Assembly (NCBI GenBank): GCA_003008705.1
Contig: PDUO01000043.1
Span: 285,489 to 349,488, forward strand
Source: Pezicula radicicola
Lineage: Eukaryota; Ascomycota; Leotiomycetes; Helotiales; Dermateaceae
Length of the DNA: 64,000 nucleotides
Direction: 5' to 3'
Under the pieces are notes generated by a model. That model ran no database searches. It was given only the letters and a program-made list of their open reading frames with translations, and was not told the DNA's origin. This document shows positions 1 to 10,477 of the stretch, one piece after another; the first letter of the stretch is position 1; each line of letters begins with the position of its first letter. Both the position numbers and the translations under genes were made by a program.

Positions 1-641
1 TATTATATATATATATAATTTCTACTAGTTTAAAACTTAATATAAGGGTTTAACTTTATATCTTTATATATTTTCTTATAAATTATAATCTTTTTATTTA
101 ATTTATATACTAAGTATTAGATATATAATAAAAGTAAAAGAAGTAAGATTCTAAATATATTAAGTTAATATAAGGAAGGTACTACTATATAGTAATTAAG
201 AATTATAATTTTTTTTAGTATATAAACTCTTAATTTAGTTAAAATACTTTTAGAATACTTTTTATATTTAGAATTAGTTATTAAATACCTACCTTAGAGA
301 GAAGAAATCGAGATTTACTGTTTTTCTATAGTAATAATAATATATATAAGTTTGTTAAATGTTTCTTTTATTTTAGTAGCTAGTTTTCCATTTCTTACAA
401 TAGCTTCAAGTACCTTCATTGGATACCAGATCTCAGTTCAATAAGTATATCCCCTATACTGACTGCTAGTTCGTTGATCCTGAGCCATGCCCTCAAAAAG
501 TCATATCAAGAAAGCTAAAGAAAAGCCTAAGCCAAATGAAAACAGCTAACAAACTTCGAATGGAGAGGGCAAAAAAAGAAAGGCCAAGCGGTGCCGAAGA
601 CACTTGTAGAAATAATCGATGAAGAAAAAGGAGAGAAAAAA

Positions 642-759
642 ACAATTAGGAGTGTTCTAAGAACTTTAGGTGAAGTTAGGCAAGGAATGATGGTAGTGCA
701 TCAAAGGGAAGGAATCCTATCTATTGAATCAGTAGCCTACACCACTTTTAATGGTGGGA
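642..759 (+). repeat. Diverged direct repeat, copy A
   Basis: Pairs with 992-1101. The two copies share a 25-base identical core (673-697 and 1023-1047) containing AGGCAAGGAATGATGG. Outside the core they differ mostly by transitions (T in A where B has C; A in B where A has G). This is the pattern left by RIP or by old deamination of repeated DNA. The parent element cannot be identified. Confidence 0.6.
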
Positions 760-991
760 AAAATTGCATAAAGGTGAATATCACTCACGTTTAGATAGGA
801 AATGTGAAAAGAATAAGCGAGCAAAAAAAAACCTCCCCAATTCCAAAAAAAGCCACCAACCCCGCCACCTAGTTAGCTACTCCAAAAATTAATCGCTTAA
901 ATGTAATAAATACCAAGTACCAAGGGTAGTAGAGGGAAAGTGAGAGAGCTAAAAAGACAGCAACAATTCCAAAAAAGACCAAAAAAAAAGA

Positions 992-1101
992 GCAATTAGA
1001 AGCGTCCCAAGAACGTCAGGTAAAGTTAGGCAAGGAATGATGGTAGTACGCCAACCGGAATTCTATCCATTGAACCAGCAGCCCACACCACTCCTAATTG
1101 C
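992..1101 (+). repeat. Diverged direct repeat, copy B
   Basis: Second copy of the repeat at 642-759, in the same orientation about 350 bases downstream. It is slightly shorter because of a small gap after the core. It keeps more C than copy A in the matching positions. Confidence 0.6.
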
Positions 1102-2285
1102 AGAAGCAAAGTTTCATAAACCCGTTTATCAAGTCAGCAGGTGGTATGGAAACTTCGCCCTCTACATACATCACTAAGAGCACTGTTAGACCTAGGATCG
1201 TAACCACCGCCTGAACCATACCCAACAGGGGGGGTCTATAAATTACACCATACAGCGTGATTTGACATACTCTACAACCTTCCCACTCGGAATTACGCGT
1301 TAAACGAGCCTCTTACCCATATATTAAGGTTGTTAGCCATGGCTACTATATTATACTTTTTCGTCGGCTTACTACCTAACAAACTTTAGAGCATTAATTA
1401 AGATGTATTATGAAAAAAAGGTATCAGGCATCAATTCAGAGATAAACACATCATCCTACGATGTCAAATCTCAACCTCACTCCCACTTTCTAAGTCCCTC
1501 GCTTAATTTCCTTACTCCCCTAGAAACATACACTAACTTACCTAACTACACTACACAACACAACAAAACTACATACTCAAAGCAAAAGCAAAAATAAACA
1601 ACAAAACTAAAAAAAAAAAAAGGATACTACCAATCTTGCTACAACCTTCCACAAATTCCTACGCCGTCCAAACCCGTACATAATCTACCCTAAGCTCAAG
1701 CCCTTATGAACTCGAAGTTGGAGAGCAAAGCAGAAAGGAGTGAGTATAGCATATAGCTAAAGTAGTCTAGTAGAGTAAAATAGTATACAGAGAGTATAGG
1801 AGATACGTCATGACATGCATACATGCAAAAAAACACGTAAAATAGTAGTTAATGTAGCGCAAACATCGCGCGCCACAAGGTACCTGTTTGTACAGTACTA
1901 ATTCCTCATCCACGTCAAGTTTCAGCTGTGAGCTTTCAGTTTAAATTGAACTCCTCGGTACCTCTGCACGAATTATTGAACTAGCTAACGTGTTTGCAAA
2001 AGTGCGACCCTATCCTTACCTCTAGGTATCAATCAACCTAAATTTGTAAATGAGGCAGCTTAGCCATTTGTTGTTCACTAAACTAGGTAATAAGACAAGT
2101 GTCTCTTAAGAAGCCTTAAACCACACCTTAGATATCCTTCCTAAGAACACCAGACAATTCTATCATAAAAGTAAGCACATCCACAATTCGTTCCATTCAT
2201 GTCATCCTCTTTTGAAACATACTCAGCACCAGAATTTCCGAAGCAAAGAGCCACCACCAAACACTAACTCCAGAATCCCCTATTT

Positions 2286-4641
2286 TCATTGATTATTCGA
2301 TTGTACAATAGCGCCATTTTCTAACAACAAACCATCCAAACGTAACAATCCTAAACTCATTAATCCGCTCCCTGCATTCCCACTNCCGATCCTCATAGCC
2401 CATCGCCAACGTCCTACGAGCTCGTTGATCTCATTTGATTCTTGTTCGCTCTCAGATGTGACGAGGAGTTGCATGAGGAAGGATGAGGCAATTGCGAAGT
2501 TGGCTCTTGACCCTGCGACTTTATTAGTAGTGACTTCTAGGGGAGAAGGGAGGGAATATTCACAGGAATGCCAAAAAGCATCTAAAGCCCCGCGCCCAAG
2601 ATTTTCTACAAATTCAACTACTTCCTTTGCACATTCCTTTGCGCCAGCTCGAACTGCTAATCGACTACCGACAATGCCGTGGTCCTCCTCTTCAACACTG
2701 GTTAGATTCTCCAGTGGTCTAAGTAAGGCCCGGAATAGAGTCATTGTTGCAACTATATATGCTAAAGATAGTGAAGGGTTGCCACTAAGACGTGCCATTC
2801 CTCGAGAATCTACTCGTTCCCCATGGCGCAAAGAGAGGGCTGGAGGCAATGAATCATTCCACACCTTTAGCCGTGTGCGTAGAGGGCGAGCGACATCCAG
2901 GGACATGGTGAAGTCTTTTGAAGTTCGCTGTGTAGCACGGAGAGAGTAGAACTGATCCATGATATCGCTGAGGATAAAGGTGAGCTCTGTCAATAGGCGG
3001 AAATGAGAGCCCGACTCTGGTTCAATCAGGGCAGGAATATTTGATGAGCTAGAGTCCGACGGAGAAGCTTCCAGATCGTTGTCGGAAAGTGGTGAGACAT
3101 CAAAGTCGTCTGAACGTATATGACTGGGCATGCCTGCACCTAATGATGCCCATTTATCCATAATGAAAACGCCATACCAGAGACGTTTTCGGAGAGTTAT
3201 TTCCCAGTGTGGTATACTCGTCCAGTCCCCGCATTCGCGTGTTAGACCTAGAGTCTGCGCTAGACTTACTGTCCATCCTACGAGACTAGTTTTCCAGGGA
3301 GTGTCCGTAGTATATCTATTCGTTGGGGCTCTTTGTAACAATAAAAGGCACGCCTGTAAAGTGGCTAAACGAGGTGTATGCAACTCATGCTGAACGGAAA
3401 GCCATGAGTAACGAAACAATTGATGAGCAGGTGGCGGGGAGTGAACTATAGTTGTGGCAAGAAGATCATCATAAAGCCTGTGAATCGTGAGCAAGTGATT
3501 GTATAGCTAAGAAGGGAATGGGAGATATAGATGGTTTCAAGAACAGCATATCTTGCCCGAGTGAAGGCATGTCTCACAACTCTAGGGTGGTTTGAAATAA
3601 TAAACAAGTAAAGTAAAAGTCCAGTTTGCTTACATGAATGGCAGCGCCGTTGCGTATAAAGCAGATAGTAAGGAGAGGGGCAGGCTTTGGAGTACAGCTG
3701 GAGAGATAGTCCCTGCCGAGAAAATTTCGCTCTTAGAGATGATAGGGAAGTATGGACACACGAAGCGAGAGAAGAGCCCAACTAATCTCACTCCTTCTTC
3801 TTGTGTGAGCATTGATTCAATATCTGCTCGCGCCTGCTGAAGGACATGATCCTCAACCCGAGGCTCCCCTTTTGATGCAAGACTATCATCTGCCAACATA
3901 AACACCACTGGTGGCTCGCCTTTCCCGGGTATTTCATTGTGGTCTGTGGAGCTTTTGATACGCCGATATGTCAATTTTGATATCGTGCACTCATCATTGG
4001 CATCGTAGTTATAATGTCGCAGGAGGTATGGATTTGACTCGCCAGTCTCTCCAATAAAGCGTGCTGACCTTGACAATTGCGAGTCGAGTGGCCGTACCTG
4101 GGTACCTTGATTTAGATATGGGTATTGTTCTTGAGCGTATGTTGGGGAATTGTCCTGGCTGGATCCGTGCCGGCCTTGAGTAGGAGACATATGGTCCTGG
4201 AGCGCATCATGTCCGTTCAAGTTATCGAAGGGGTGTGCATTGAATTGCGCGATGAAGCCTGGGCTCAATTGAGAAGCGGAAGGGTCGAAGGTTGGGGTCG
4301 GAGCTAGGTAAAAGCAATTCAGCATGTTTTCCCTGGACGGCCACCTCTATTCCCACACTTGACTTACAGATTACTGACGAGGAGCCGTTGGTGTCGTTAG
4401 AGGCATTGGGCCTCCTCTTTTTCTTTGGCCGCTCAACAAACGTACATCCGCGGCCGTGGGAGGCACACAGCTGGCATGGTGGTGAAATATCAATCTTGCA
4501 AGCTACTTGTCGAGCGCGACAAAAGTCGCAAGGTCTGTACTTCCGCGATTTATAAGAGCGAGGCCCAGGCGGCTGTACAGGAGGTGGAGCTAGTTCCAGC
4601 CCGTTGAAAAAGTCGGTTGGTGATTGCGCAAATGGCTCCAT
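2286..4641 (-). CDS. Zn2Cys6 transcription factor, fungal-specific
   Basis: Exons 4368-4641, 3634-4303 and 2286-3477 join in phase to 711 residues. Both introns (4304-4367, 3478-3633) have GTAAGT/GTAAGC donors and AG acceptors. The N-terminus carries a full binuclear zinc cluster, Cys38-X2-Cys41-X6-Cys48-X7-Cys56-X2-Cys59-X6-Cys66, followed by a basic KKKRRP linker. The long last exon resembles the fungal-specific transcription factor (middle homology) domain. By family it is a nuclear DNA-binding regulator recognising CGG-type half-sites. It is transcribed away from the racemase gene and is the first gene of the hydantoin-type cluster, so it is a candidate pathway regulator; this is inferred from position only. 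The N at 2385 makes one residue near the C-terminus unreadable. The C-terminal end is less certain than the zinc cluster. Confidence 0.88.
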
Positions 4642-5301
4642 GTTTGGATTGAGGATTGCTTGCCGTCCGCGACGTCGAAGGGGACGGCAAGTCAGTCGTC
4701 CTCGTGCTGTGCCTTTCTGGTTGTCTGCTTTGTGTTCCCTGATTGCGATCCAGATTCCTGCTTATCGCCGATAAGAATGGAGCTTCACGAAGCTGTACTG
4801 TCCTCAGCTCAGGATCCGATGCGTATCGAAGCCACGCCCGAGGCCTTGAACTATCTCCTCCGTCTCCCGTCTCATCTGCTAGCAGTCCAGACTCTTGGGC
4901 GTTCCCATTACAGTGCCTTTTGCCAGCCCGAACAGATGATGTGATGGCAGCAGTACAGGAGCAGAAAGTGCCGAATGCGGGGAGATTAACGGGGTTTCCC
5001 AGCTGTCAGTCACGTTTGAATCTTGATACGACACGAGACGACGTACGGCCTCTCTTGCGGCTTGTCCGACGGACAACTTTTTCGAGAACACGGCCAATTT
5101 TCTGGCGGCCGAGCCAACTTGGCCGCAACGTACTTTATCTCTGGCTTCAGCCGGTCATGAATCCATTACTCCTCCGTACTACTTACTGCTTCGAATAGTT
5201 ACCCTCAGGTCTGTATATTGTGCATTTCTTATTTCCTTCCCACCCCTTTTCAATCCTTGATTATTGAATCTCTCAAGTTCGTATATATCTTCATTTTCAC
5301 T
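4642..5301. promoter_or_regulatory. Divergent promoter, regulator / racemase
   Basis: The 660 bases between the two divergent start codons hold no gene. They contain a perfect 10-base inverted repeat (4659-4691), the word CAACTTGGCC at 5115-5124, and a CGG-N14-CCG pair at 5106-5125. Such sites fit zinc-cluster regulators, but binding is inferred. Confidence 0.5.
4659..4691. promoter_or_regulatory. Perfect inverted repeat, operator or leader hairpin
   Basis: CTTGCCGTCC (4659-4668) and GGACGGCAAG (4682-4691) are exact reverse complements separated by 13 bases. The element begins 17 bases upstream of the regulator's start codon. It could be a dyad bound by the zinc-cluster protein itself (autoregulation) or a 10-bp hairpin in the mRNA leader. 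The arm word CGGCAAGT recurs at 9971-9978 in the other divergent promoter of the cluster. Confidence 0.55.
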
Positions 5302-6096
5302 ATGTCCGAGACACTTCTCCCGTCAGTCACGGGTTCTTCTACCAAAGCCATCAACATCCTCCTTGTAAATCCCAATGGCACATCATCCATGACGGAAGCC
5401 TGTCTGCGGTCGCTAGAACATACTCTTCCGCCATATTGTACTGTCACCGGCTTCACTAGTCCTCACCCCACCCCGTCAGCCATAGAAGGCCATCTAGACG
5501 GCGTGCTTTCTGCAGCTGCGGCAATACGTGCCGTCGTACCAATTGCTTCCAAATACGATGCCTTTCTTGTAGCCTGTTTTAGCGCTCATCCTCTTATCAA
5601 TGCTCTCCGCGAAGAGCTGTCAGGGCCTGTGATTGGCATTATGGAAGCAGCGCTCTATTCTGCACGCATGCTGGGAGGTCGTCTAGGCGTTGTAGCGACA
5701 GGAGGAAGGAGTAAAATTATGCATGAAGATGCGATCAGGTATTATGGATTTGAAGGCTTCTCTTCTGGTTGTGAGGTAACAGGTTTGGGGGTCTTAGAGC
5801 TTGAGACCTTGCCTAGAGATCATGTCCTTGGGCTTATGGGTGAGGCGGCTAAGAGACTGGTGCAGGAGAAGGGTGCAGATTGTATTGCTTTGGGCTGTGC
5901 TGGGATGACGGAAATGAAGATTAAGTGCGAGGAGGCTGTTGGAGCGAAGGATGCTACGGCACAGATCATCGATGGGGTAGGTGTTGGTATACAGATATTA
6001 ATTGGGTTAGTAAGGGAAGGACATGTTACTGCGAAAGGAGGTATTTATAGGAGTTCATCAGCTGGAAGGCAAGCAAGAGGTCAAGAGTGGTTGTGA
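5302..6096 (+). CDS. Hydantoin racemase-like (Asp/Glu racemase superfamily)
   Basis: Intronless, 264 residues, starting at MSETLL. The N-terminal NILLVNPNGTSSMTEA is the typical opening of the hydantoin racemase/Dcg1 branch of the Asp/Glu racemase superfamily. The two expected catalytic cysteines are present: Cys92 in ACFSAHP and Cys199 in ALGCAGM. The family inverts 5-monosubstituted hydantoins by a two-base mechanism, without a cofactor. An in-frame extension 28 codons upstream has no ATG, so the ATG at 5302 is chosen. No signal peptide is seen and the protein is probably cytosolic. It is divergent from the zinc-cluster regulator and lies near the carbamoylase and hydantoinase genes. Alternative: a Dcg1-type protein of unknown substrate, as in the yeast allantoin cluster. 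Confidence 0.87.
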   Translation: MSETLLPSVTGSSTKAINILLVNPNGTSSMTEACLRSLEHTLPPYCTVTGFTSPHPTPSAIEGHLDGVLSAAAAIRAVVPIASKYDAFLVACFSAHPLINALREELSGPVIGIMEAALYSARMLGGRLGVVATGGRSKIMHEDAIRYYGFEGFSSGCEVTGLGVLELETLPRDHVLGLMGEAAKRLVQEKGADCIALGCAGMTEMKIKCEEAVGAKDATAQIIDGVGVGIQILIGLVREGHVTAKGGIYRSSSAGRQARGQEWL

Positions 6097-6567
6097 TTAC
6101 TCTCAAAGCCCGTACTGGAGTTGAATAATAAATGCGCCCAAGTCTGCCGGTCACATACGCATGTTTTCAATAGCGACGGTGTTTTTCAATACAATCTAAT
6201 GCATCCCATATTGTGTTTCTACGAACCTTACAAGTATCATGCTTTTCCATACTCCGAGAATTGGTCACCTAGAGAGGTAAACTGCACATCACGAGATCCT
6301 GGAAACCTTGAAGGAGATCAACTATAAGAAGATGCGCAATAAGCACACTTCAATGTTTCAAAACGACTCTCATACCTGTTTTGATTCAATAAAATCAAAA
6401 TGATAGAATAGGTAAGTTATGCAATTCCTTGAATGTCTGGGACAAGGTAATGAATACCTATGATATATTCGAGTAGAAAAAACTGCTTCAACAAATCATG
6501 TCAAACAAGGCAACGTAAGTTCATCCAACATCATTCATTTCTCAAGTCCCCCTCCATTAACAAAAAT
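6097..6567. other. Intergenic, nothing recognised
   Basis: Downstream region of the racemase gene up to the tRNA-like gene. Short frames only; no repeat or RNA recognised. Confidence 0.5.
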
Positions 6568-6672
6568 TTCTAGTTGGCCGAGTGGTTATGGCGCCAGTTT
6601 CAGGTTCACTTGAAATTATCTATACGATATTACTGGTTCGAAAGAGCGTGGGTTCGAGTCCCACAGTTGTCA
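6568..6672 (+). tRNA. tRNA-Leu(CAG), intron-containing, damaged acceptor stem
   Basis: Contains an A-box/D-arm (TGGCCGAGTGG), an anticodon stem CCAGT/ACTGG with anticodon CAG followed by a roughly 25-base intron, a long class II variable arm (TTCGAAAGAGC), a T-arm GTGGG-TTCGAGT-CCCAC and a T-run terminator at 6681-6688. This matches a leucine tRNA. The 3' acceptor strand AGTTGTC would pair with GACAACT, but the 5' strand reads TTCTAGT, leaving only about three of seven pairs. It may therefore be a pseudogene or a copy truncated at its 5' end. The D-, anticodon and T-arms look intact. Confidence 0.7.
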
Positions 6673-6680
6673 AAATTCCC

Positions 6681-6688
6681 TTTTTTTT
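6681..6688 (+). terminator. RNA polymerase III T-run terminator
   Basis: Run of eight T, nine bases after the tRNA-Leu 3' end, as expected for a polymerase III transcript. Confidence 0.6.
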
Positions 6689-7526
6689 CTCTTTGCCTCT
6701 TTTGTCTGTTGACGAAGTGATACTGTAGGCAAGTTTCTCAATAACTTACCCTTACTATCACACAAACATAAATTACCTACCTACTATGCGCCAATAATTA
6801 CTGCTGACGATGCCAGAGGATTTGGCGCCAGCTTCGCCCGGGTTCAGGTATTATTATAATATTATTTTCCTCTCAGAGTTCAGTGGTTGTAAGTATGCGA
6901 CTATAACTGCTCATTATTGAGACATGAACTGAGACCACAATGGAAGGGTGGGTGTACGCGTACCTCGAAACCCGACTCATTGATTCTTGCAACTGAGAAG
7001 AAACGGTCGAAGGTCGAAATCCATTATCGTCAATATGCCGTTTTTGTTTTTGCATTTTTTTTGTGATGGTGTTGCGGGGTACAAGCGGCTGGCCCAGGCG
7101 ACCCCACTCGAGTCGGAAATTTAAAAGCGACACCACGACACAAAGGGTCGGGAAGCATCACCACATCAAATAATCAACCACCAAAACGGCCCCCAAAAAG
7201 CCCCCAACTCAAGCGCCTATATTTTTGGTTGTCGACGCTGACATGGAAGCGCCCTTCAATAGATTGACCTGTTTAATTGGCTGACCTGACCCATCGTAGT
7301 TCAGCTGAGGAGCTAACGAGATGTGGCACAGCTACTGGGCGTAATCTTACAGGAGAAGGAATCATGATGTTTTTTTCCGCCTCATGGCACCACTCTCCAG
7401 TCACAAATATTGTGGTTTTGTTTTGTTTTGTTTTTTTGATTGCTTCAAATATCGAGCGCCATATATCAAGCGATCTACTATACATTGTCCCGGCTACCTT
7501 ACCTTAGGAGGGCAGATATCTCTGCG
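6689..7526. other. Intergenic, nothing recognised
   Basis: Upstream region of the membrane glycoprotein gene. It contains T-rich patches (for example near 7415-7435), no convincing coding frame and no repeat. Confidence 0.5.
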
Positions 7527-8444
7527 ATGACCACTACGACAGTCCCGCTCTCAACAGTCTTTACCGCACCAGCCTCTTGTTCTACAAGCTGGACCTACGA
7601 GGCGCAAACTTACAATAGTATAACTAGCGGGATTTTACTTCAAAATGCCATTAATGGCTTCTTGGATACGGACTGTTTTCCTCCAGGTTTTGCGAATGCA
7701 GGACGAGGCTCTGCTAGTCAGATCTTTAGTCCTGGTGCCTGCCCTTTTGGATATGTAACACAGCTCAATTCGATTAATGGCGTTTCTACCACGGCTACGT
7801 GTTGTTCTTCGTAGGTATATCCTAATTCCGAGATCAGGTGGCACTAGCTCATTCTTTTAAGAGATTTCTCCTTCACTCAGAATAGTGGATTATCAGGCTG
7901 TCTGAGTACATATAAGGGATTAACAAGTCTCATTGCGCGTTCCGGCGGATTTGGCAGTGCAGATACCACGAGTCACACATCAATATCAGGAACCTTTGAA
8001 ATGTGGGGAATCCCTATAATTGTCGCCGTACAATCAAGTCAATTCTCCCTATATACAACCAGTACAAGTTCCACAGCATCTTCAATATCTAGCACACAAT
8101 CAACGAGCACGATTCCTAGCGCGACTTCGACGTCTACTGGAACCGCAACACCATCTCCAGATCGACTTTCCACGGGCGCTAAGGTCGGTATAGCTATTGG
8201 GGTTGTAGTTGGTGTTATAGTCTTGTTAAGCATGGCTTTATTATTTTGGAGACATAGGAGAAAGGCTTTGGGTAGGCAGGATTCTCCGGGTCCTGCATCG
8301 CATGCTCCTGGAGGTCCGCTTTATCATGATGGTTATCCATATCAACCAGACCCGGTGGAGTTAAGTCAGCACGCGCATAGGGCAGAGGTGAAACCGGCTG
8401 CTGAATTGAGTAGTCCGCAGCAGCTTGTTGAATTAGGGACGTAG
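7527..8444 (+). CDS. Single-pass membrane glycoprotein, Ser/Thr-rich stalk
   Basis: Exons 7527-7810 and 7886-8444 join in phase (donor GTAGGT, acceptor AATAG) to 280 residues, restoring the CCSS-GLSGC junction. The N-terminal half is a cysteine-containing extracellular domain. It is followed by a Ser/Thr-rich stretch suited to O-glycosylation (about residues 150-185) and one hydrophobic helix (about 193-216, AKVGIAIGVVVGVIVLLSM). A basic stop-transfer RHRRK and a proline-rich cytoplasmic tail follow. This layout is common among fungal cell-surface sensor-like or wall-linked proteins. No classical signal peptide is visible, so the helix probably acts as signal anchor. The function is unknown. 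It sits inside the hydantoin-type cluster, but nothing ties it to that pathway. Confidence 0.75.
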
Positions 8445-8679
8445 GGAAGGTCAATACTAACTGATATAATGATGTAAATATCTATATACCCCTGGTTACC
8501 TGCGTGTCGCTTTTGCTTTCTACGCCGAGTCTACCAGAAGACTGGTGTATTAGCTACTGGATGGGTGTTGAATTTTGGCATAATTTTCCAGGTAATTACT
8601 GCATCTAACCTCTCACAAGAGATATTTTTATAGAGATTAGTATTTCTCATAATTCTCATTGCTGATATTTCTTTCTTAT

Positions 8680-9765
8680 CTATAGGTATTCTGGTTCTAT
8701 AACTCCAGTTTGCGTGGTAATAGGGCCGTACTGATCAATTCTACGATGTCTGTCAAAGTCGAAAGTCTGCAGCACGTACGAGTTAGTCACAAACCACTAT
8801 TTCAGAAACTCAAGACATACCTTCTCCTTTCCTTGCCTACAGTCCTCCAGATCAATCTCGGCAAACACAATCTCATCCCCCTTTCCCTTCGCTTCGGCCA
8901 ATACATGACCCTCAGGACTAGTAATACAACTGCCTCCAATCAAGTCATACTTGCCATCCTCCAATCCTGCTTTAGCAGCGCTCACAGAGAAACATGAGTT
9001 CATGTAAGAATTTCCCTGCATCACTAACTTATGATGGAACACAGCATCAATCTCTGCTTCCTCTGGAGTCATTGGCTTCCTTGTTCCCCAAAGGTCTGGC
9101 GCCCATCCCGCTGTATTATACCCACATAACACAATTTCCACACCCTGAAGGCCGTAACATCTCCATCCCTCAGCCCAACGTCTATCATTACAAATCATCA
9201 TCCCAAAAATTGGATCACCAGAACCAGCTTTCTTCTCAGCTCCCTTCTTTGCTGCTCCAGGAACAAGATCCGGTGCTCTAAATGCTTGGAAGCCTAGGTT
9301 TCCTGGTTCGAAATACCGTTTCTCTAGTTGATTGACGGCATCTGGATTCTCGAATGGTTCCTTGGTACCTGGCAGGTGCACTTTTCTATATTTCGCAATT
9401 ATTTTGGCTTCCTTAGTAGAGTAATAAACACATGTGTTATATCCCTTTCCATCAGATGTCCGCTCAGCGAAACCAACCGAGATATCGATGCCGAGTTTCT
9501 GAGCCTCATCGAAGAGGGGTTTTGTGTTTGCAGAAGTGGTGAGAGTTTCGGCGTGCTCGAAATAATTGTCTAGTTCAGACTGTGAGTTGATAAGGTGCCG
9601 GGGAAAGAAAGTTGTGAATGCTGTTTCTGGGAAAAGAAACATCTGGGCACCCATTGAACCGGCGCTCTGCAGCAGTGTGATCATGCGTTGGATAGTATCT
9701 TCTCTTTTTGAGGAGAGATGGATTGGACCCATCTGGGCAGCTGCGATCTTGAGAGTTCGCGACAT
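8680..9765 (-). CDS. N-carbamoyl-D-amino acid hydrolase-like nitrilase
   Basis: Exons 8821-9765 and 8680-8766 join in phase to 343 residues. The 54-nt intron has donor GTATGT, branch GACTAAC and acceptor CAG. Splicing replaces a short dead-end tail with TFDFDRHRRIDQYGP, the normal C-terminus of the family. The nitrilase-superfamily triad is intact: Glu47 (FPETAF), Lys128 (YRKVHLPG) and Cys192 (ICNDRRW). The NDRRW context and the following GLQGVEIVLCGYNT are characteristic of D-carbamoylases, which hydrolyse N-carbamoyl-D-amino acids to D-amino acid, CO2 and ammonia. An Ala/Lys-rich insertion of about 17-20 residues precedes the nucleophile. The gene is divergent from the hydantoinase gene across 712 bases. 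Stereospecificity cannot be read from sequence alone. Confidence 0.88.
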
Positions 9766-10477
9766 GATTGCTGAGACGTATGAAGGAACAGGTAGACTTG
9801 CTTCTCTTTGATGCTACTAATGCATGTATTTTATGCAGTACAAAACTTATAGCAGAGAGGTTTAGTATCAGGCTGGCCGAAAGGCTGAAAAACTCTCTTA
9901 CAACCAGACCCCATTTTTGCCTACCTGATCTAATTTCTAAATCTCAAAAGACTCCGTGACAAGAAGCGGCCGGCAAGTGGCAAGTTAAATTACAAGTCGG
10001 CGCGTGGTATCGCGGGGCAACTTGGCCTGCGAGTCGAACAGTAGGTAGTGTTGGCCTTCATCAAGACGAAGATGTACCCCTCCATTTTGCAAGTCGAGAT
10101 AAGGGGAACCGGTTTAACCGAGTCCTTATCAACCTACATACAGCCATCTCGTTTTAAGCCTTGACCCCCTGTTTGGCCGTCGGGCAAGGAGAGAAGGAGA
10201 CTCTGGATAGGGCCGACCATGATTCAATCCAAAGACATCGACCATTTTTGTTGCCGGTCTGAAGTGGATAGATAGTATGGCAAACTTAGTTGCAGCAATG
10301 GCGTGGTATGTTGTGCTTGCTGGTCCTGAGTCTTTTGACTCTTCAGTCTCCGAAGACATCCAAGGTGGCTTTGGATTTTTTTTGGATTCTTGGAAGGTAT
10401 CCCGCAGATAATCGAAAAAGGCTGGTCAAGATTTAGAAAGATATAGAAAGACAGTGTCAGGTTAAGTGAAGGAGATC
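9766..10477. promoter_or_regulatory. Divergent promoter, carbamoylase / hydantoinase
   Basis: 712 bases between two divergent start codons, no gene. It shares CGGCAAGT (9971-9978) and CAACTTGGCC (10018-10027) with the regulator/racemase promoter. It also has a near-palindrome TTGGCCG-T-CGGGCAA at 10173-10187 (one mismatch between arms) that contains a CCG-N-CGG core. These are candidate binding sites for the cluster's zinc-cluster protein; binding is inferred. Confidence 0.5.

Larger units (their letters stand above)
1..2285. other. AT-rich gene-free border, RIP-like
   Basis: The first 400 bases are almost only A and T, rich in TATA and TTAA runs. The rest is A-rich with many poly-A patches and short frames that look non-coding. 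A diverged repeat pair lies inside it (642-759 and 992-1101). No intact gene or transposon frame is visible. The composition fits an AT-rich block produced by repeat-induced point mutation, as is common in filamentous ascomycetes, but RIP indices were not computed. Confidence 0.6.

Noticed and set aside
2425..2949. 174-codon plus-strand frame
   Set aside because: It lies antisense to the last exon of the zinc-cluster regulator, whose frame has family resemblance. It has no recognisable protein features.
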